A DNA stretch of 64,000 bases from Fibrobacter sp. (GCA_024398965.1 JAKSIF010000008.1:1-64000), one strand, 5' to 3'; positions 7,321 to 16,883 are shown, numbered from the stretch's first letter. Notes: generated by a model from the letters alone, not told the origin. A program made the numbers and translations.

Positions 7321-9193
7321 GGGATCTGTAGATAGCGAAATTTTGCAGAATCGAAATTGGAACATCCTCATCTACATGATGGGGGTTGTTGTCTTGTTCG
7401 GCATCCTTTTGTTTAGACTCTTTTCGCTGCAGTACACTCACTACGACGAAAACTTGCAACGTTCCGATAACAACCGTATCCGCAAGGTGGAACTGGTTGC
7501 GGAACGAGGCTACATCTATGATCGCAATGGTGAAGTCCTTGTTCGCAATAGGCCTTCTTACCAGATTGCAATCCGTTCTACCAGCTTGCCTCGAAAAAAG
7601 GAGCTGAGGGATTCCGTTTTCAATAGGCTTCTCGGCATCCGCAACAAGTCCGGTGAGCGAATGTTTGACTCGCTTTCGTTGGATACGGCCTTCCAGCGTT
7701 CCCGTTGGATCAAGACTCGTCCTATCCGATTGATGGAAGATGCTTCTGCAGAGCAGGTTGCCATTATTGAGGAACATTCGTCCGAACTCCCTGGTGTTGA
7801 GACCTTGATTGAATCTCGACGTGAATATCCCTATGGAACACTGGCGTCTCACGTTCTGGGCTACACCAGTGAAATTTCTGAAGAGCAATTGAAGTTGCCG
7901 GAATACGAAGGCTATTCCCAGGGCGACCGCATTGGTCAAAAGGGCTTGGAGCAAGGCTACGACAAGGAGTTCCGTGGTGTTAACGGAATGAAGCTTGTGG
8001 AAGTGAACGCCTCCGGCCGTGAAATGGGGCAGGTGGCTGGAGTGGAGGGTACGCCTCCGGTTCCGGGTCTTCATCTGGTTTCTACACTTGATCTTCGCCT
8101 GCAGAAAGTTGCTGAAGAGGCTATCCCTGATAGTGCCAAGGGCGCCCTCGTAGCTTTGGATCCTCGTACAGGTGAAATCCTGGCGATGGTAAGTTCTCCT
8201 AGACTGGACCCGAACATCTTCTCGCTGAAGCGTCGTGAACGAAATAAGGGCTGGGCGCATGTGGCCCTGGATTCCATGCGTCCTCTTACTAACCGCGCCA
8301 TTTCTGGAACCTATCCGCCGGCATCCGTGTTCAAGCTGGTTACAGCAGGCGCAGGTTTGGAAAATGGAGTCCTGTCTGAAAGCAAGTACTATCCGAAGTC
8401 TTGTACAGGCGGCTACCAGTATGGTGCGCGCTATCAGAAATGCTGGGGTACCCATGGAAATTTGAATGTGGTTCATGCGATTCGACTTTCCTGCGATGTG
8501 TTTTTCTATCAGGCCGGTCTTGATATTGACATGGCTCGTATCAACGAATTTGGCCGTCGTTTTGGTCTTGGTGAGAAGCCTCTTGGTGTTGACATTCCTG
8601 GTGAAAAGGCCGGGTGGCTTCCCGATTCTGTTTCGTTCAATGAAAAGAATAAGCGCCTTGGCTGGCGCTGGGCTCGCGGTTTGATTCTGAACCTTTCCAT
8701 TGGTCAGGGGCAGATTGTAACGCCTTTGCAGCAGGCGGTTCTGGTTGGCTCGCTGGCGACGAACGAAGGCGTGTATAGGCCCCACTTCATGAAGGAACTT
8801 CGCGATGACAGCGGTAAGGTTGTTCGCCGTTATGAACCGGAGATTGTCCGCTCTGGAAAGATGAAGCCTTACACCCACCGCATTATCTTGAGTGCAATGG
8901 ATTCCGTGGTGAACCATCCGGGTGGAACCGGTAAGCGCGGGGCTCTTCCGAATATTCGTGTTGGTGCGAAGACAGGTTCCGGCGAATGGAAGAAGGGAGA
9001 GAAAACCCATGCATGGTATGCAGCTGTGGCTCCTCTGTATGACCCGCAGATTGCGGTGGCTGTGATTATGGAAGCCGCCGGTGGTGGCGGTGCTGTATCA
9101 GGACCTATCGCCAAGAAGGTGATGACTGCCTTCTTCGAGAACAAGGCCGCAGACGAGGAACGCATGAACGCCTCCAAGGAGGAAGAACGATGA
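7313..9193 (+). CDS. mrdA: Penicillin-binding protein 2 (elongation transpeptidase)
   Basis: 626-aa class B PBP that cross-links peptidoglycan during cell elongation. One N-terminal membrane helix (about residues 18-38), a dimerisation/pedestal domain (about 60-270, RGYIYDRNGEVL), and a transpeptidase domain with Ser338-x-x-Lys341, Ser393-Cys-Asp395 (the SxD form usual for PBP2) and Lys553-Thr-Gly-Ser556. Overlaps mreD by 8 nt and rodA by 4 nt (ATGA). Length is normal. Confidence 0.96.
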   Translation: MSKGSVDSEILQNRNWNILIYMMGVVVLFGILLFRLFSLQYTHYDENLQRSDNNRIRKVELVAERGYIYDRNGEVLVRNRPSYQIAIRSTSLPRKKELRDSVFNRLLGIRNKSGERMFDSLSLDTAFQRSRWIKTRPIRLMEDASAEQVAIIEEHSSELPGVETLIESRREYPYGTLASHVLGYTSEISEEQLKLPEYEGYSQGDRIGQKGLEQGYDKEFRGVNGMKLVEVNASGREMGQVAGVEGTPPVPGLHLVSTLDLRLQKVAEEAIPDSAKGALVALDPRTGEILAMVSSPRLDPNIFSLKRRERNKGWAHVALDSMRPLTNRAISGTYPPASVFKLVTAGAGLENGVLSESKYYPKSCTGGYQYGARYQKCWGTHGNLNVVHAIRLSCDVFFYQAGLDIDMARINEFGRRFGLGEKPLGVDIPGEKAGWLPDSVSFNEKNKRLGWRWARGLILNLSIGQGQIVTPLQQAVLVGSLATNEGVYRPHFMKELRDDSGKVVRRYEPEIVRSGKMKPYTHRIILSAMDSVVNHPGGTGKRGALPNIRVGAKTGSGEWKKGEKTHAWYAAVAPLYDPQIAVAVIMEAAGGGGAVSGPIAKKVMTAFFENKAADEERMNASKEEER

Positions 9194-10443
9194 ATTCCGG
9201 GAAACTCCTGAATAATCCGTTGAAGTTTGACTGGTTCTTTATTGTGCTGGTACTCGCCTTGATGTCTTGTGGTATTGCCTTGGTATATTCTGCCACGGTG
9301 GCCGAGGATGTTGCCTTGACGGATAAGTTCTGGTTCAAGCAGATTTCCTATTTCCTGTTTGGATCGTTGCTTGCTGCAGCGCTTGTGTTTGTTCGAATTG
9401 ATTGGTTGAAACGTATTGCGGTGCCGTTTTACGGATTGGCCTTGGTTCTTCTTTTCATTGTGCTGTTCCTGGCAGGAGATGTTGTAAAGGGCGCAGGAAG
9501 ATGGATTGACCTTGGTGTTTTCAAGTTACAGCCGTCGGAGTTTGCGAAGATTGCGTACCTGCTTATTATTTCCTACTGGCTTTCGAAACATCCCGTGAGT
9601 CTTCATAAGGTCAAGACGTTCGTTGTACCGTTCTTGCTGTTCATTGTTCCCTTTGGCCTTGTTTTGAAACAGCCCGACTTGAGTACGGCTCTTGTGTTCA
9701 TCGCTGTGACCATGGTAGGATTCTTTTTTGCTGGACTAACCTTGATGGACATGTTCCTGATTGTGAGTCCGGTTCTTTCGGTATTGCTGTCCCACTCCCA
9801 GGAAGTTGTATTCGAGGCGTTGTGGGGGCTCTTGATTTGTGCAGTTGTTTTTGTACTGATTCGTAGAAAATTACCGAAGATTCTTTCTGGAATTTTCCTC
9901 TTTGCCAACATCCTGGCTGGGTATGCTAGTTCCATGGTCTGGAATATGCTGGAACCTCACCAGCAGAAACGTGTGAATACGTTCCTCGATCCCATGAGCG
10001 ATCCTCTTGGGGATGGATATCAGGTGCTGCAGTCCATGACGGCCATCGGCAGTGGCGGTCTTACAGGGAAGGGCTTTGGTAACGGTACTCAGACGAACCT
10101 GGCTTTCTTGCCTGAAGAACATACGGACTTTATTTTTAGTGTGCTGGGAGAACAGTTTGGCTTTGCCGGTTGTGCGGTGGTACTTGTTCTTTATGCCTTG
10201 TTCCTTTGGCGCGCGACTTCAATTTGCAAGCAGACTTCCGATCCCTTTGTGACAATCATGGTCATGGGGGCATCGACAATCTTCCTTTTCCATATATTGG
10301 TGAATGTGGCGATGACCATTGGGCTTATGCCTGTGACTGGCTTGCCTCTTCCGTTCCTTTCCTATGGTGGTTCCTTTGCACTAACTTGCATGGTGCTTGT
10401 TGGTTTGCTGCTTAGCCTTCGATTCCAGGCGAGCCGTCGATAG
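9190..10443 (+). CDS. rodA: SEDS peptidoglycan polymerase RodA
   Basis: 417 aa with about ten membrane helices. SEDS signatures are GAGRWIDLG followed by LQPSEFAKIAYL, and GDGYQVLQSMTAIGSGGLTG, then PEEHTDFIFSVLGEQFG with Asp313, which matches the catalytic Asp of RodA. RodA polymerises lipid II and works with PBP2. The ATG overlaps the mrdA stop (ATGA). A terminator follows about 60 nt downstream, closing the operon. Confidence 0.96.
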   Translation: MNSGKLLNNPLKFDWFFIVLVLALMSCGIALVYSATVAEDVALTDKFWFKQISYFLFGSLLAAALVFVRIDWLKRIAVPFYGLALVLLFIVLFLAGDVVKGAGRWIDLGVFKLQPSEFAKIAYLLIISYWLSKHPVSLHKVKTFVVPFLLFIVPFGLVLKQPDLSTALVFIAVTMVGFFFAGLTLMDMFLIVSPVLSVLLSHSQEVVFEALWGLLICAVVFVLIRRKLPKILSGIFLFANILAGYASSMVWNMLEPHQQKRVNTFLDPMSDPLGDGYQVLQSMTAIGSGGLTGKGFGNGTQTNLAFLPEEHTDFIFSVLGEQFGFAGCAVVLVLYALFLWRATSICKQTSDPFVTIMVMGASTIFLFHILVNVAMTIGLMPVTGLPLPFLSYGGSFALTCMVLVGLLLSLRFQASRR

Positions 10444-10503
10444 ACGGTTCGCGGACGGTAAACGAAATATTTCAGAAAAAGTAACGACGTTTGTCATGAA
10501 AAA

Positions 10504-10533
10504 AACGTGTCTATAAGTAGGCGCGTTTTTTTT
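10504..10533 (+). terminator. Intrinsic terminator after rodA
   Basis: Arms AACGTGTCTA and TAGGCGCGTT (two G-T pairs) around TAAG, followed by eight T. It ends just before the comF ribosome-binding site, so comF probably needs readthrough or an internal promoter. Confidence 0.8.
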
Positions 10534-10546
10534 GTTGGAGAATTCT

Positions 10547-11296
10547 ATGGAACGTCGAGAAGTTTATCGTGGGTTCACGAAGATGGTTGGACATGTTGGC
10601 GGCTTTGTGTTTGGATCTGAATGTCTTGGGTGCGGTGGTGCATCCGAGGTCCTGGATCCCTGGCTTTGCCCATCATGCGAAAAGGAATTGGGAAATTTGG
10701 CAAAGGCCTGTGTTTTTCCTAAGGATGACGTGATGAGCCTCTTTCCTATGCGCCCGTTGACACGGAGAATGATACATGCCCTTAAGTACGGGCGTATTCC
10801 CGGTATGGCGACCTATCTTGTAAAGCATTCCTCGGCGGGACCTCTAGGGATGGTTGGACGGGAATTGCAAATGCTGCCCGCGCCTCTCTTTTTTGTTCCT
10901 GTTCCTATTCACCGAGCCAGGTTTAGAGAACGAGGCTATAACCAAGCCGAGAAAATTGCCGCTGCGCTGGCGCTGGTATCTGGTGGGAAGGTGTGCCGAT
11001 GGCTTAAGAGGAAAAAATTTGTTGTTTCTCAGACAAAATTGTCCAAGGAGGCCAGAGAGAGCAATGTGGCGGGAGCGTTTGAGGCTAGTCTTCCGAGAAC
11101 GATGCCCAGTCGAGGAACGGTCATTGTGGTAGATGATGTCTACACCACCGGTGCGACCACGTCTGCTTGCCTTGGCGCCTTTGGCCGGGATTTTCCATTG
11201 GCTGTGAAGGTGTGCACCTTGCTTTATGATGAACCTGCTACCGCGGCCGCTGATTTTGCCGCAGATTTACAGGCGGACTGGGATTCCATAAGGTAG
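10547..11296 (+). CDS. comF: ComF-family phosphoribosyltransferase-like protein
   Basis: 249 aa. N-terminal zinc-ribbon-like motif CLGC...CPSC (about residues 22-44), and a C-terminal phosphoribosyltransferase domain with the PRPP-binding motif VIVVDDVYTTGATT (about 200-213). Family members assist DNA uptake or late steps of transformation, though biochemical roles are poorly known. ATG at 10547 is chosen because TTGGAG lies 6 nt upstream; an upstream in-frame TTG at 10532 would fall inside the terminator T-run. No neighbours of the competence pathway are present in the window. Confidence 0.87.
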   Translation: MERREVYRGFTKMVGHVGGFVFGSECLGCGGASEVLDPWLCPSCEKELGNLAKACVFPKDDVMSLFPMRPLTRRMIHALKYGRIPGMATYLVKHSSAGPLGMVGRELQMLPAPLFFVPVPIHRARFRERGYNQAEKIAAALALVSGGKVCRWLKRKKFVVSQTKLSKEARESNVAGAFEASLPRTMPSRGTVIVVDDVYTTGATTSACLGAFGRDFPLAVKVCTLLYDEPATAAADFAADLQADWDSIR

Positions 11297-11302
11297 GTGA
11301 AA

Positions 11303-11330
11303 TAAAAAAACTGCAGCCGGTGGGCTGCAG
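11303..11330 (-). terminator. Terminator of tRNA-Ser
   Basis: Perfect CTGCAGCC / GGCTGCAG stem, 4-nt loop. On the minus strand a run of seven T follows. Begins 10 nt after the tRNA 3' end. Confidence 0.85.
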
Positions 11331-11340
11331 CCTTGCAAGC

Positions 11341-11420
11341 GGAGGAAGAGGGACTCGAACCCCCAAGCCTTACGGCGGCGGTTTTCAAGACCGCTGACTT
11401 ACCAATTAGCCTATTCCTCC
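11341..11420 (-). tRNA. tRNA-Ser (anticodon UGA)
   Basis: 80-nt cloverleaf on the minus strand: acceptor GGAGGAA pairs with TTCCTCC, anticodon loop CTTGAAA gives UGA, a long variable arm is present as expected for tRNA-Ser, and the T-loop is GGTTCGAGTCC. CCA is not encoded. It has its own promoter and terminator. Confidence 0.93.
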
Positions 11421-11433
11421 GGGAGGTTCAACA

Positions 11434-11463
11434 AGGATAGAAAAATTTGCCCTTTTTCGTCAA
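11434..11463 (-). promoter_or_regulatory. Promoter of tRNA-Ser
   Basis: Minus strand TTGACG (11458-11463), 18-bp spacer, TATCCT (11434-11439). The predicted start is a few nt before the tRNA 5' end at 11420. Confidence 0.75.
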
Positions 11464-11507
11464 CTTGAAGAACTGCGGGGATGTCTTTTAACTATAATTT
11501 TCAATGT

Positions 11508-12662
11508 ATGATGGATAATAACACAACCACACAGTCTGAATCCCAAAGAATTCTCGAGCTTCTTTTCACGAAGATGCCGGAAATTGCAGCTGAACGTAAT
11601 ATGGACAGCTTGCTTATACTAATGGCAGACTTGGGACGCTCCATTGTGTCTGCTGACCGTTGCTCCCTTTGGCTATTGGATGAAGATGGCGGCGAACTTT
11701 GGACAAAAGTTGCCCATGGAGTCAAGGAACTCCGTGTTCCCTCCAATGCCGGGTTCGTCGGTTATTCTGCCAAGACCGGCGAGGATCTTCTGATTGAGGA
11801 TGCGTACTTGGATGCTAGGTTTGACCGCCGAAGCGACGAGAAGACCAAGTATAGGACGGCCTCTGTAATGACAGTGCCTCTGATGAATTCCCAGGGCAAG
11901 GTGATGGGTGTGTACCAGGCAATCAACAAGGTCGGTGAAGAAAAGGTGTTCTCCAAGGTTGACTTGGAACGTCTGCACCTGACTGCAGTCTATTCTGCGA
12001 AGACGGTTGAGTCTGCCATGCTTACCTCTGAACTGGAGAAAACCCAGAAGGAAATTATTCACATTCTGGGTGAAGCTTCTGAATGCCGTAGTCCTGAGAC
12101 TGGCGGACACATTCAGCGTGTGGCGGAGATTTCTGCGAAGCTGGCCGAGTTCCTTGGTCTTTCTCCTGAGGAAGTGGACAAGATTCGTCTTGCTGCTCCT
12201 ATGCATGACCTGGGCAAGGTTGGTATTCCTGATTCTGTGTTGAACAAGCCGGGTAAGCTGACTGATGCGGAATATGCCCACATGAAGACCCATTCTGAAC
12301 TTGGCTACAACATGCTGTGCAAGTCTAAGCGCGAACTTCTTCGTTTCGCTGCTAACGTGGCTCGATCCCACCATGAACGTTGGGATGGTCGTGGATATCC
12401 TCTAGGCTTGAAGGGCGCAGAGATTCCCTTGGCAGGCCGTATCTGCGCTGTGGCGGATGTGCTTGACGCTTTGTCCAGCCCTCGTTGCTATAAGGCTCCC
12501 TGGCCCGAGGAGAAGGTTCAGGAAGAGTTTAGGAAAGTTAGAGGAACCCAGTTCGATCCGACCATCGTGGATGTTCTGATTGAACATTGGGACGACATCT
12601 ATGCCTGCTACAGGAATTCGCCTCACGAAGGTGACGATTCCACAGGCGAAAGCAGGCGATAG
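11508..12662 (+). CDS. GAF domain / HD-GYP phosphodiesterase
   Basis: Cytoplasmic signalling protein, 384 aa from this start. A GAF domain (about residues 15-165) is followed by an HD-GYP domain (about 170-365) that in this family hydrolyses cyclic di-GMP. Visible metal and signature residues are His191 (GGHIQRV), His223-Asp224 with Lys227 (HDLGKVGIPD), His278-His279 and Gly286-Tyr-Pro288. No membrane segment or receiver domain, so the GAF domain is probably the sensor. ATG 11508 is preferred: TATAAT at 11493-11498 sits 9 nt upstream, inside a longer frame that could start at 11481. It is transcribed away from tRNA-Ser. Confidence 0.9.
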   Translation: MMDNNTTTQSESQRILELLFTKMPEIAAERNMDSLLILMADLGRSIVSADRCSLWLLDEDGGELWTKVAHGVKELRVPSNAGFVGYSAKTGEDLLIEDAYLDARFDRRSDEKTKYRTASVMTVPLMNSQGKVMGVYQAINKVGEEKVFSKVDLERLHLTAVYSAKTVESAMLTSELEKTQKEIIHILGEASECRSPETGGHIQRVAEISAKLAEFLGLSPEEVDKIRLAAPMHDLGKVGIPDSVLNKPGKLTDAEYAHMKTHSELGYNMLCKSKRELLRFAANVARSHHERWDGRGYPLGLKGAEIPLAGRICAVADVLDALSSPRCYKAPWPEEKVQEEFRKVRGTQFDPTIVDVLIEHWDDIYACYRNSPHEGDDSTGESRR

Positions 12663-12684
12663 TTTGCCGATAGAATTGTTAGGA

Positions 12685-12715
12685 AGAGCGGGGTTCGAGC
12701 CTCGCTCTTTTTTTT
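12685..12715 (+). terminator. Terminator of the HD-GYP gene
   Basis: AGAGCGGGG pairs with CCTCGCTCT (one G-T) around TTCGAG, then eight T. Confidence 0.9.
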
Positions 12716-12772
12716 GCTCAAAGTAAGTTGCCTTGTGAGTTTGTTCCAAACGTGTCGGATGAATTGCAAAAC

Positions 12773-12804
12773 AAAAAACCTCCGATTTTACTCGGAGGTT
12801 TTTT
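12773..12804 (-). terminator. Terminator of tRNA-Phe (bidirectional)
   Basis: AACCTCCGA / TCGGAGGTT with a 6-nt loop, flanked by A6 on one side and T6 on the other. It starts 4 nt beyond the 3' end of tRNA-Phe. Confidence 0.85.
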
Positions 12805-12807
12805 CGT

Positions 12808-12879
<72 letters not shown>

Positions 12880-12893
12880 GAAATGGTAGACCA

Positions 12894-12922
12894 AATATAG
12901 TATGCTATGTGAGGTTTGTCAA
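12894..12922 (-). promoter_or_regulatory. Promoter of tRNA-Phe
   Basis: Consensus TTGACA (12917-12922), exactly 17 bp, TATATT (12894-12899) on the minus strand. The start would lie about 8 nt before the tRNA. This is the cleanest housekeeping promoter in the window. Confidence 0.85.
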
Positions 12923-13048
12923 GGGTAAATAGAATATTACTGATGTTTTTTCCTTTTTCCCGAATAATCTTCTAAATTTAGGAGTAGGGTGATGAAATCG
13001 AATGCCGGAAGTGGGATGCTTTTGGCTTAATTGCATTTAGGAAAAAAC

Positions 13049-15517
13049 ATGGATTTTTCTAGGAATTGTGGTAAAATTGTAGCCCTTGGCTGTTTTGGTG
13101 TGGCTTTGGCCGGGCTTGTTGCATGTTCTGATGAGAGCACATCCTCTAACGAAAGTCGAGAACCGATTATAGTTATTGACCCTGAGACGGGTGATACCAG
13201 CACCGTGATTATCAATCCTGAGACTGGTGATTCCATGAAGGTTGAAAGCGCTGATACCATTCGCGTTATCGATCCTATTACTGGTGATACCATCCGCACA
13301 ATTGATACCGTCTTCGTTCCGGCTGATACGACTATCCATTGGGTTGGTAATTCCTCCTTGATTATTACTGAAATCTCCCCGGTGAATTTGAACTGGATGG
13401 ATGATCAGGGCAGCGACCCGGGTTGGGTTGAAATTTACAATGCTGGTAACGAATCAGCCAACCTTAACGGCTATGCCCTTGTTGAAAACTTGAATAGCGC
13501 CCGTAAGTGGGTCTTTGGAGATGTTCCTCTGCCGCCGAAGACTTTCACTACCGTATTCTGCGATAAGAAGAATTTGGTCAAGGCTCCTGCTGATACGGAA
13601 CTTGGCAAGGGTCGTCCTCATACCAACTGGAAGTTGGAAAAGGATGGTGGTTCCGTTTATCTCGTGGACAAGTACTATGCCATCCGCGACTCGGTGCATT
13701 ACCCGGAACTTTCCTCTGGCATGAGCTGGGGTATTCTTGACGGTGGCGTGTGGAAGTATTTTGATACACCTACTCCGGAAAAGCCCAATACTGATCAGCC
13801 GGCATACGATGGCCTGGTTCCTGAATTCAGTTTCAATGGTGCACAGGGCGGTTTCTATAACAGTGATGTAACCTTGAATCCTCCTCAACTGTCTGACGGT
13901 ATGAAGATCCGTTGTACCCAGAATGGCTCTGCCCCTACCAAGGATTCTCAGGAATTCAACCAGCCTATCGTTATCAGCAACAATACTGTTCTTCGCTGCG
14001 CAGCCTACAAGGATGGACTGCTGACAAAGAAAGTCGTGACCAATACCTATTTCATTGGCGAACAGGTCAACATGCCTGTCGTAGCCGTGTCTGTTGACTC
14101 TGCTTTCTTCAAGAACAACTACTTGACTCACCTGAGCTGCCAGGATCCCAAGACCTGCCCGTCTGGCTTGATGGCCGATGTGGAATATCCTGTTCATGTG
14201 GAATACTTCGCTGAAGGTAGCAAGAGCAAGGAAAAAACTTGGGAAATCGATGCAGGTATTTCCTTGATGGGTAACTGGAGCCGTGTTCAGGATAAGAAGA
14301 CTGTCGCTATCGTTATGCGCGAGGAATACGAAGATGGTTGGCTCCATTATTCCCTCTTCGAAACCCGCAAGAGTGAAAAGGACAAGTACAAGGCTTTCAA
14401 CCTCCGCAACAATGGTAACCGCTTTGTGAGCGACTACATTGAAGATGCTGTGGGTGGCGCTATCCTTGAAGGCAGTGGCGTTGACTATCAGCGTAGCCGT
14501 CAGGTTGTGGTGTTCTATAACGGAAAGTACTACGGCATTCACGATATGCGTGAACGTTACAACAAGAGCTACGTGGAATCCAATTACGGTATTGACGCAA
14601 GCACTGTGAACTTCATCAAGCATCTTGGCCGCGAAGTGTCTGCAAGCAACGGTACCGTGGACAACTACCTGGGCACCTTGGAATTTATCAGCGGTGGCGA
14701 CATGACCAATCCTGATAACTACGCCATGGCCAAGACTCTTATCGACATGGGCAATTATGCTGACTACATGGCTACAGAAATCTTTAGCCACAATGGTGAC
14801 TGGCCTGCTAATAACGTCCGTGCCTGGAGAACTCCGGAACAGCCGTGGAAGTTCATGGTCTACGACCTTGACCATGGTTATGGCTGGCAGTGGGGCACCG
14901 AAGGCTTTAGCGACCATACCAACATGTTTACCTGGATTAAGCAGGGTGGTACAAGCACCGCAAAGTGCCACAACAACAAGGATGTTCTTTGCTTCCACAA
15001 CCTGTACGTAAGTTTGAGCAAGAACAAGGACTTCCAGCGTCTCTTTGTGAACCGTTCTGCAGTGATGCTTCAGAACTACCTGAATGGTTCCATGGTAGAA
15101 AAGGTTGTTGACGCCATGGTTGCCACCATGGATCCTGCGGAAATGGAACGAGATACTGAAAAGTTCCATCAGCCGGATAAGTACTATCCGGATGGCTTCA
15201 GCAAGACCGGTTCTGTGATCAAGGCTTGGGCTAAGGATCGTGATGCTGTGGTGAAGAGCGAATATATCAAGGAATTCGGCCTTTCTGGCGAAATCACCGT
15301 TTCTATCGGATCCTCTGGTAAAGGCGCTGTCTTGATGGAAGGTATGAAGCTTCCTGGCAATCCGTACCAGGGTAAGTTCTTCGGCGGTGTTCAGATGGAA
15401 TTGACTGCTGTTCCTGATGCAGGGTCTGTATTTGCCGGTTGGTCTGACGGCGCTACCGAAAATCCCCATATCATTACTCCTGCGGATGGCATGACCATTA
15501 CCGCAAGCTTCAAGTAA
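13049..15517 (+). CDS. CotH-kinase-like lipoprotein with lamin-tail domain
   Basis: 822-aa exported lipoprotein; lipobox LVAC with Cys26. Order: a Thr/Asp-rich linker with repeated PETGD-type units (about 40-90), a lamin-tail domain (about 100-175, LIITEISPVN...WVEIYNAG), a chitobiase-type beta-domain (about 250-330), a CotH-like kinase domain (about 345-620) with motifs GDWPANN and MVYDLDHGYGW, and an InlB-type beta-repeat at the C-terminus (FAGWSDGATENPH). CotH-type proteins in cellulolytic bacteria are often surface or cellulosome-associated, and some phosphorylate secreted proteins; whether this one does is unknown. ATG 13049 has TAGGA 6 nt upstream. Confidence 0.85.
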   Translation: MDFSRNCGKIVALGCFGVALAGLVACSDESTSSNESREPIIVIDPETGDTSTVIINPETGDSMKVESADTIRVIDPITGDTIRTIDTVFVPADTTIHWVGNSSLIITEISPVNLNWMDDQGSDPGWVEIYNAGNESANLNGYALVENLNSARKWVFGDVPLPPKTFTTVFCDKKNLVKAPADTELGKGRPHTNWKLEKDGGSVYLVDKYYAIRDSVHYPELSSGMSWGILDGGVWKYFDTPTPEKPNTDQPAYDGLVPEFSFNGAQGGFYNSDVTLNPPQLSDGMKIRCTQNGSAPTKDSQEFNQPIVISNNTVLRCAAYKDGLLTKKVVTNTYFIGEQVNMPVVAVSVDSAFFKNNYLTHLSCQDPKTCPSGLMADVEYPVHVEYFAEGSKSKEKTWEIDAGISLMGNWSRVQDKKTVAIVMREEYEDGWLHYSLFETRKSEKDKYKAFNLRNNGNRFVSDYIEDAVGGAILEGSGVDYQRSRQVVVFYNGKYYGIHDMRERYNKSYVESNYGIDASTVNFIKHLGREVSASNGTVDNYLGTLEFISGGDMTNPDNYAMAKTLIDMGNYADYMATEIFSHNGDWPANNVRAWRTPEQPWKFMVYDLDHGYGWQWGTEGFSDHTNMFTWIKQGGTSTAKCHNNKDVLCFHNLYVSLSKNKDFQRLFVNRSAVMLQNYLNGSMVEKVVDAMVATMDPAEMERDTEKFHQPDKYYPDGFSKTGSVIKAWAKDRDAVVKSEYIKEFGLSGEITVSIGSSGKGAVLMEGMKLPGNPYQGKFFGGVQMELTAVPDAGSVFAGWSDGATENPHIITPADGMTITASFK

Positions 15518-15540
15518 TAGAGCTTGAATGTGTTTTAAGA

Positions 15541-15569
15541 AGCGCGGGCGTAAATGCCCGCGCTTTTTT
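15541..15569 (+). terminator. Terminator of the CotH gene
   Basis: Perfect 9-bp stem AGCGCGGGC / GCCCGCGCT, 6-nt loop, then TTTTTT. Confidence 0.92.
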
Positions 15570-15588
15570 CTTTGATGGTGGGACTTGC

Positions 15589-16323
15589 GTGGGCTTAATT
15601 TCTAACTTTGATGGTATGGTAAGTTCTCGAAAGAATCCCGAAGATAAAAGCTATGTCCGAGCCATGTTCGATGAAATTTCCGGCCGGTACGACTTTTTGA
15701 ATCACACCCTCAGCTGTTTTCAGGATATTCGCTGGAGACGGGCCTGCTGCCGCGAGCTGAAGCGCTTGAAACCGGGAAGGCGACTGCTGGACCTGTGTGG
15801 CGGTACGGGAGATTTTGCTGTAACTTACGAGAAGTTTAATGGCGTCCAGGATGTAGCCGTACTGGGAGATTTTTCCTTCGGTATGCTGAAAGGTGCCGAG
15901 GGAAAGAAAACTTCTGCGGTTCCCGTTCAGTTGGATGCTATGAAGATGCCCTTTGGCGATGCCGCCTTTGACGTGGTGCTGAATGGCTTTGGCATGAGGA
16001 ACTTGCCCAACGTCGAAGCTGGCCTTAAGGAATCTGCCAGGGTGTTGAGTAACGGTGGCTACCTGCAGGTGCTGGAATTTTTCTCCCCGAGAAACGTCTT
16101 CAATAAATTTTTCTACAAGGTGTTGGCTCCGATGTTTATTCCTGTAATGGGAGCCTTGTTCAGCAAGCATGATGCCTACGAATACCTTGTGAATTCCGTA
16201 CTGCATTTCTTGCCTGTAGACGAATTTGTGAAGCTTGCCGAGAAGAATGGCTTTGAACTGGTGCATGTAAAGCCTTGCTTTTGGGGCGTAGCTTATCGTG
16301 TGCTTTTAAGGAAGGTGGGCTAG
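15589..16323 (+). CDS. ubiE: UbiE/MenG quinone C-methyltransferase
   Basis: 244-aa SAM-dependent methyltransferase: LDLCGGTGDF SAM-binding motif, MPFGDAAFDVVLNGFGMRN and LKESARVLSNGG are typical of UbiE/MenG. It methylates demethylmenaquinone (or the ubiquinone precursor); in a strict anaerobe menaquinone is the likely product. GTG at 15589 is used, with GGTGGGA upstream; ATG 15616 is an alternative without a ribosome-binding site. The stop overlaps the GTG of ubiX by one base. Confidence 0.93.
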   Translation: MGLISNFDGMVSSRKNPEDKSYVRAMFDEISGRYDFLNHTLSCFQDIRWRRACCRELKRLKPGRRLLDLCGGTGDFAVTYEKFNGVQDVAVLGDFSFGMLKGAEGKKTSAVPVQLDAMKMPFGDAAFDVVLNGFGMRNLPNVEAGLKESARVLSNGGYLQVLEFFSPRNVFNKFFYKVLAPMFIPVMGALFSKHDAYEYLVNSVLHFLPVDEFVKLAEKNGFELVHVKPCFWGVAYRVLLRKVG

Positions 16324-16883
16324 TGGGTCGCTATATCCTGGGAGTGACGGGTGCCAGTGGGGCAGTGTACGCCACACGCACGGCAATGTACCTGAAGCGC
16401 ATGGGACATGGTGTTACCGCTGTTGTTTCTGGGCCCGGTCGCGAGGTTGTCGCCTACGAAGGTCAGGAATCCTTTTACGATTATTGCGATGACCTTCCTA
16501 ACGTAGAAGACTTCTTTGCTGAATGTGCTAGCGGAAGTGCCGACTATGCGGGGATGGCCGTAGTGCCCTGTTCCATGGGAACTCTTGGCAGAATGGCTGC
16601 CGGCACGGCGGACAATCTGTTGATTCGTTCTGCTGATGTGTGTCTTAAGGAACGCCGCCCCCTGGTAATTGTTCCTAGGGAGATGCCATACAATTTGATT
16701 CATCTTGAAAACATGGAACGTTTGACCCGGGCTGGAGCCGTGGTGATTCCTGCGTCGCCTCAGTTCTACAGCAAGCCGGCAACTATCGAAGCGCTTGTGG
16801 ATACCGTAGTGGTAAAAGTCCTGAAGCACTTGGGAGTGCCTGCTGAAAAGTTGAGTGATATAATTAAACCTTGGGGCAAGTGA
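16323..16883 (+). CDS. ubiX: UbiX-type flavin prenyltransferase
   Basis: 186-aa flavoprotein: N-terminal GVTGASGAVYATR, the central VVPCSMGTLGRMAAGTADNL and PREMPYNLIHLENM match UbiX/Pad1. UbiX makes the prenylated FMN cofactor needed by UbiD-type decarboxylases. The GTG start overlaps the ubiE TAG (TAGTG) and is preceded by AAGGAAGG. No ubiD is in the window. Together with ubiE and a ubiA-type gene it points to the late steps of a quinone pathway. Confidence 0.93.
   Translation: MGRYILGVTGASGAVYATRTAMYLKRMGHGVTAVVSGPGREVVAYEGQESFYDYCDDLPNVEDFFAECASGSADYAGMAVVPCSMGTLGRMAAGTADNLLIRSADVCLKERRPLVIVPREMPYNLIHLENMERLTRAGAVVIPASPQFYSKPATIEALVDTVVVKVLKHLGVPAEKLSDIIKPWGK

Noticed and set aside
7259-9010. 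583-codon minus-strand frame opposite mrdA
   Set aside because: Shadow of a motif-verified gene; no ribosome-binding site and no recognisable domains.
13454-15469. 671-codon minus-strand frame opposite the CotH gene
   Set aside because: Antisense shadow: His/Val-rich, low-complexity translation without start signals.
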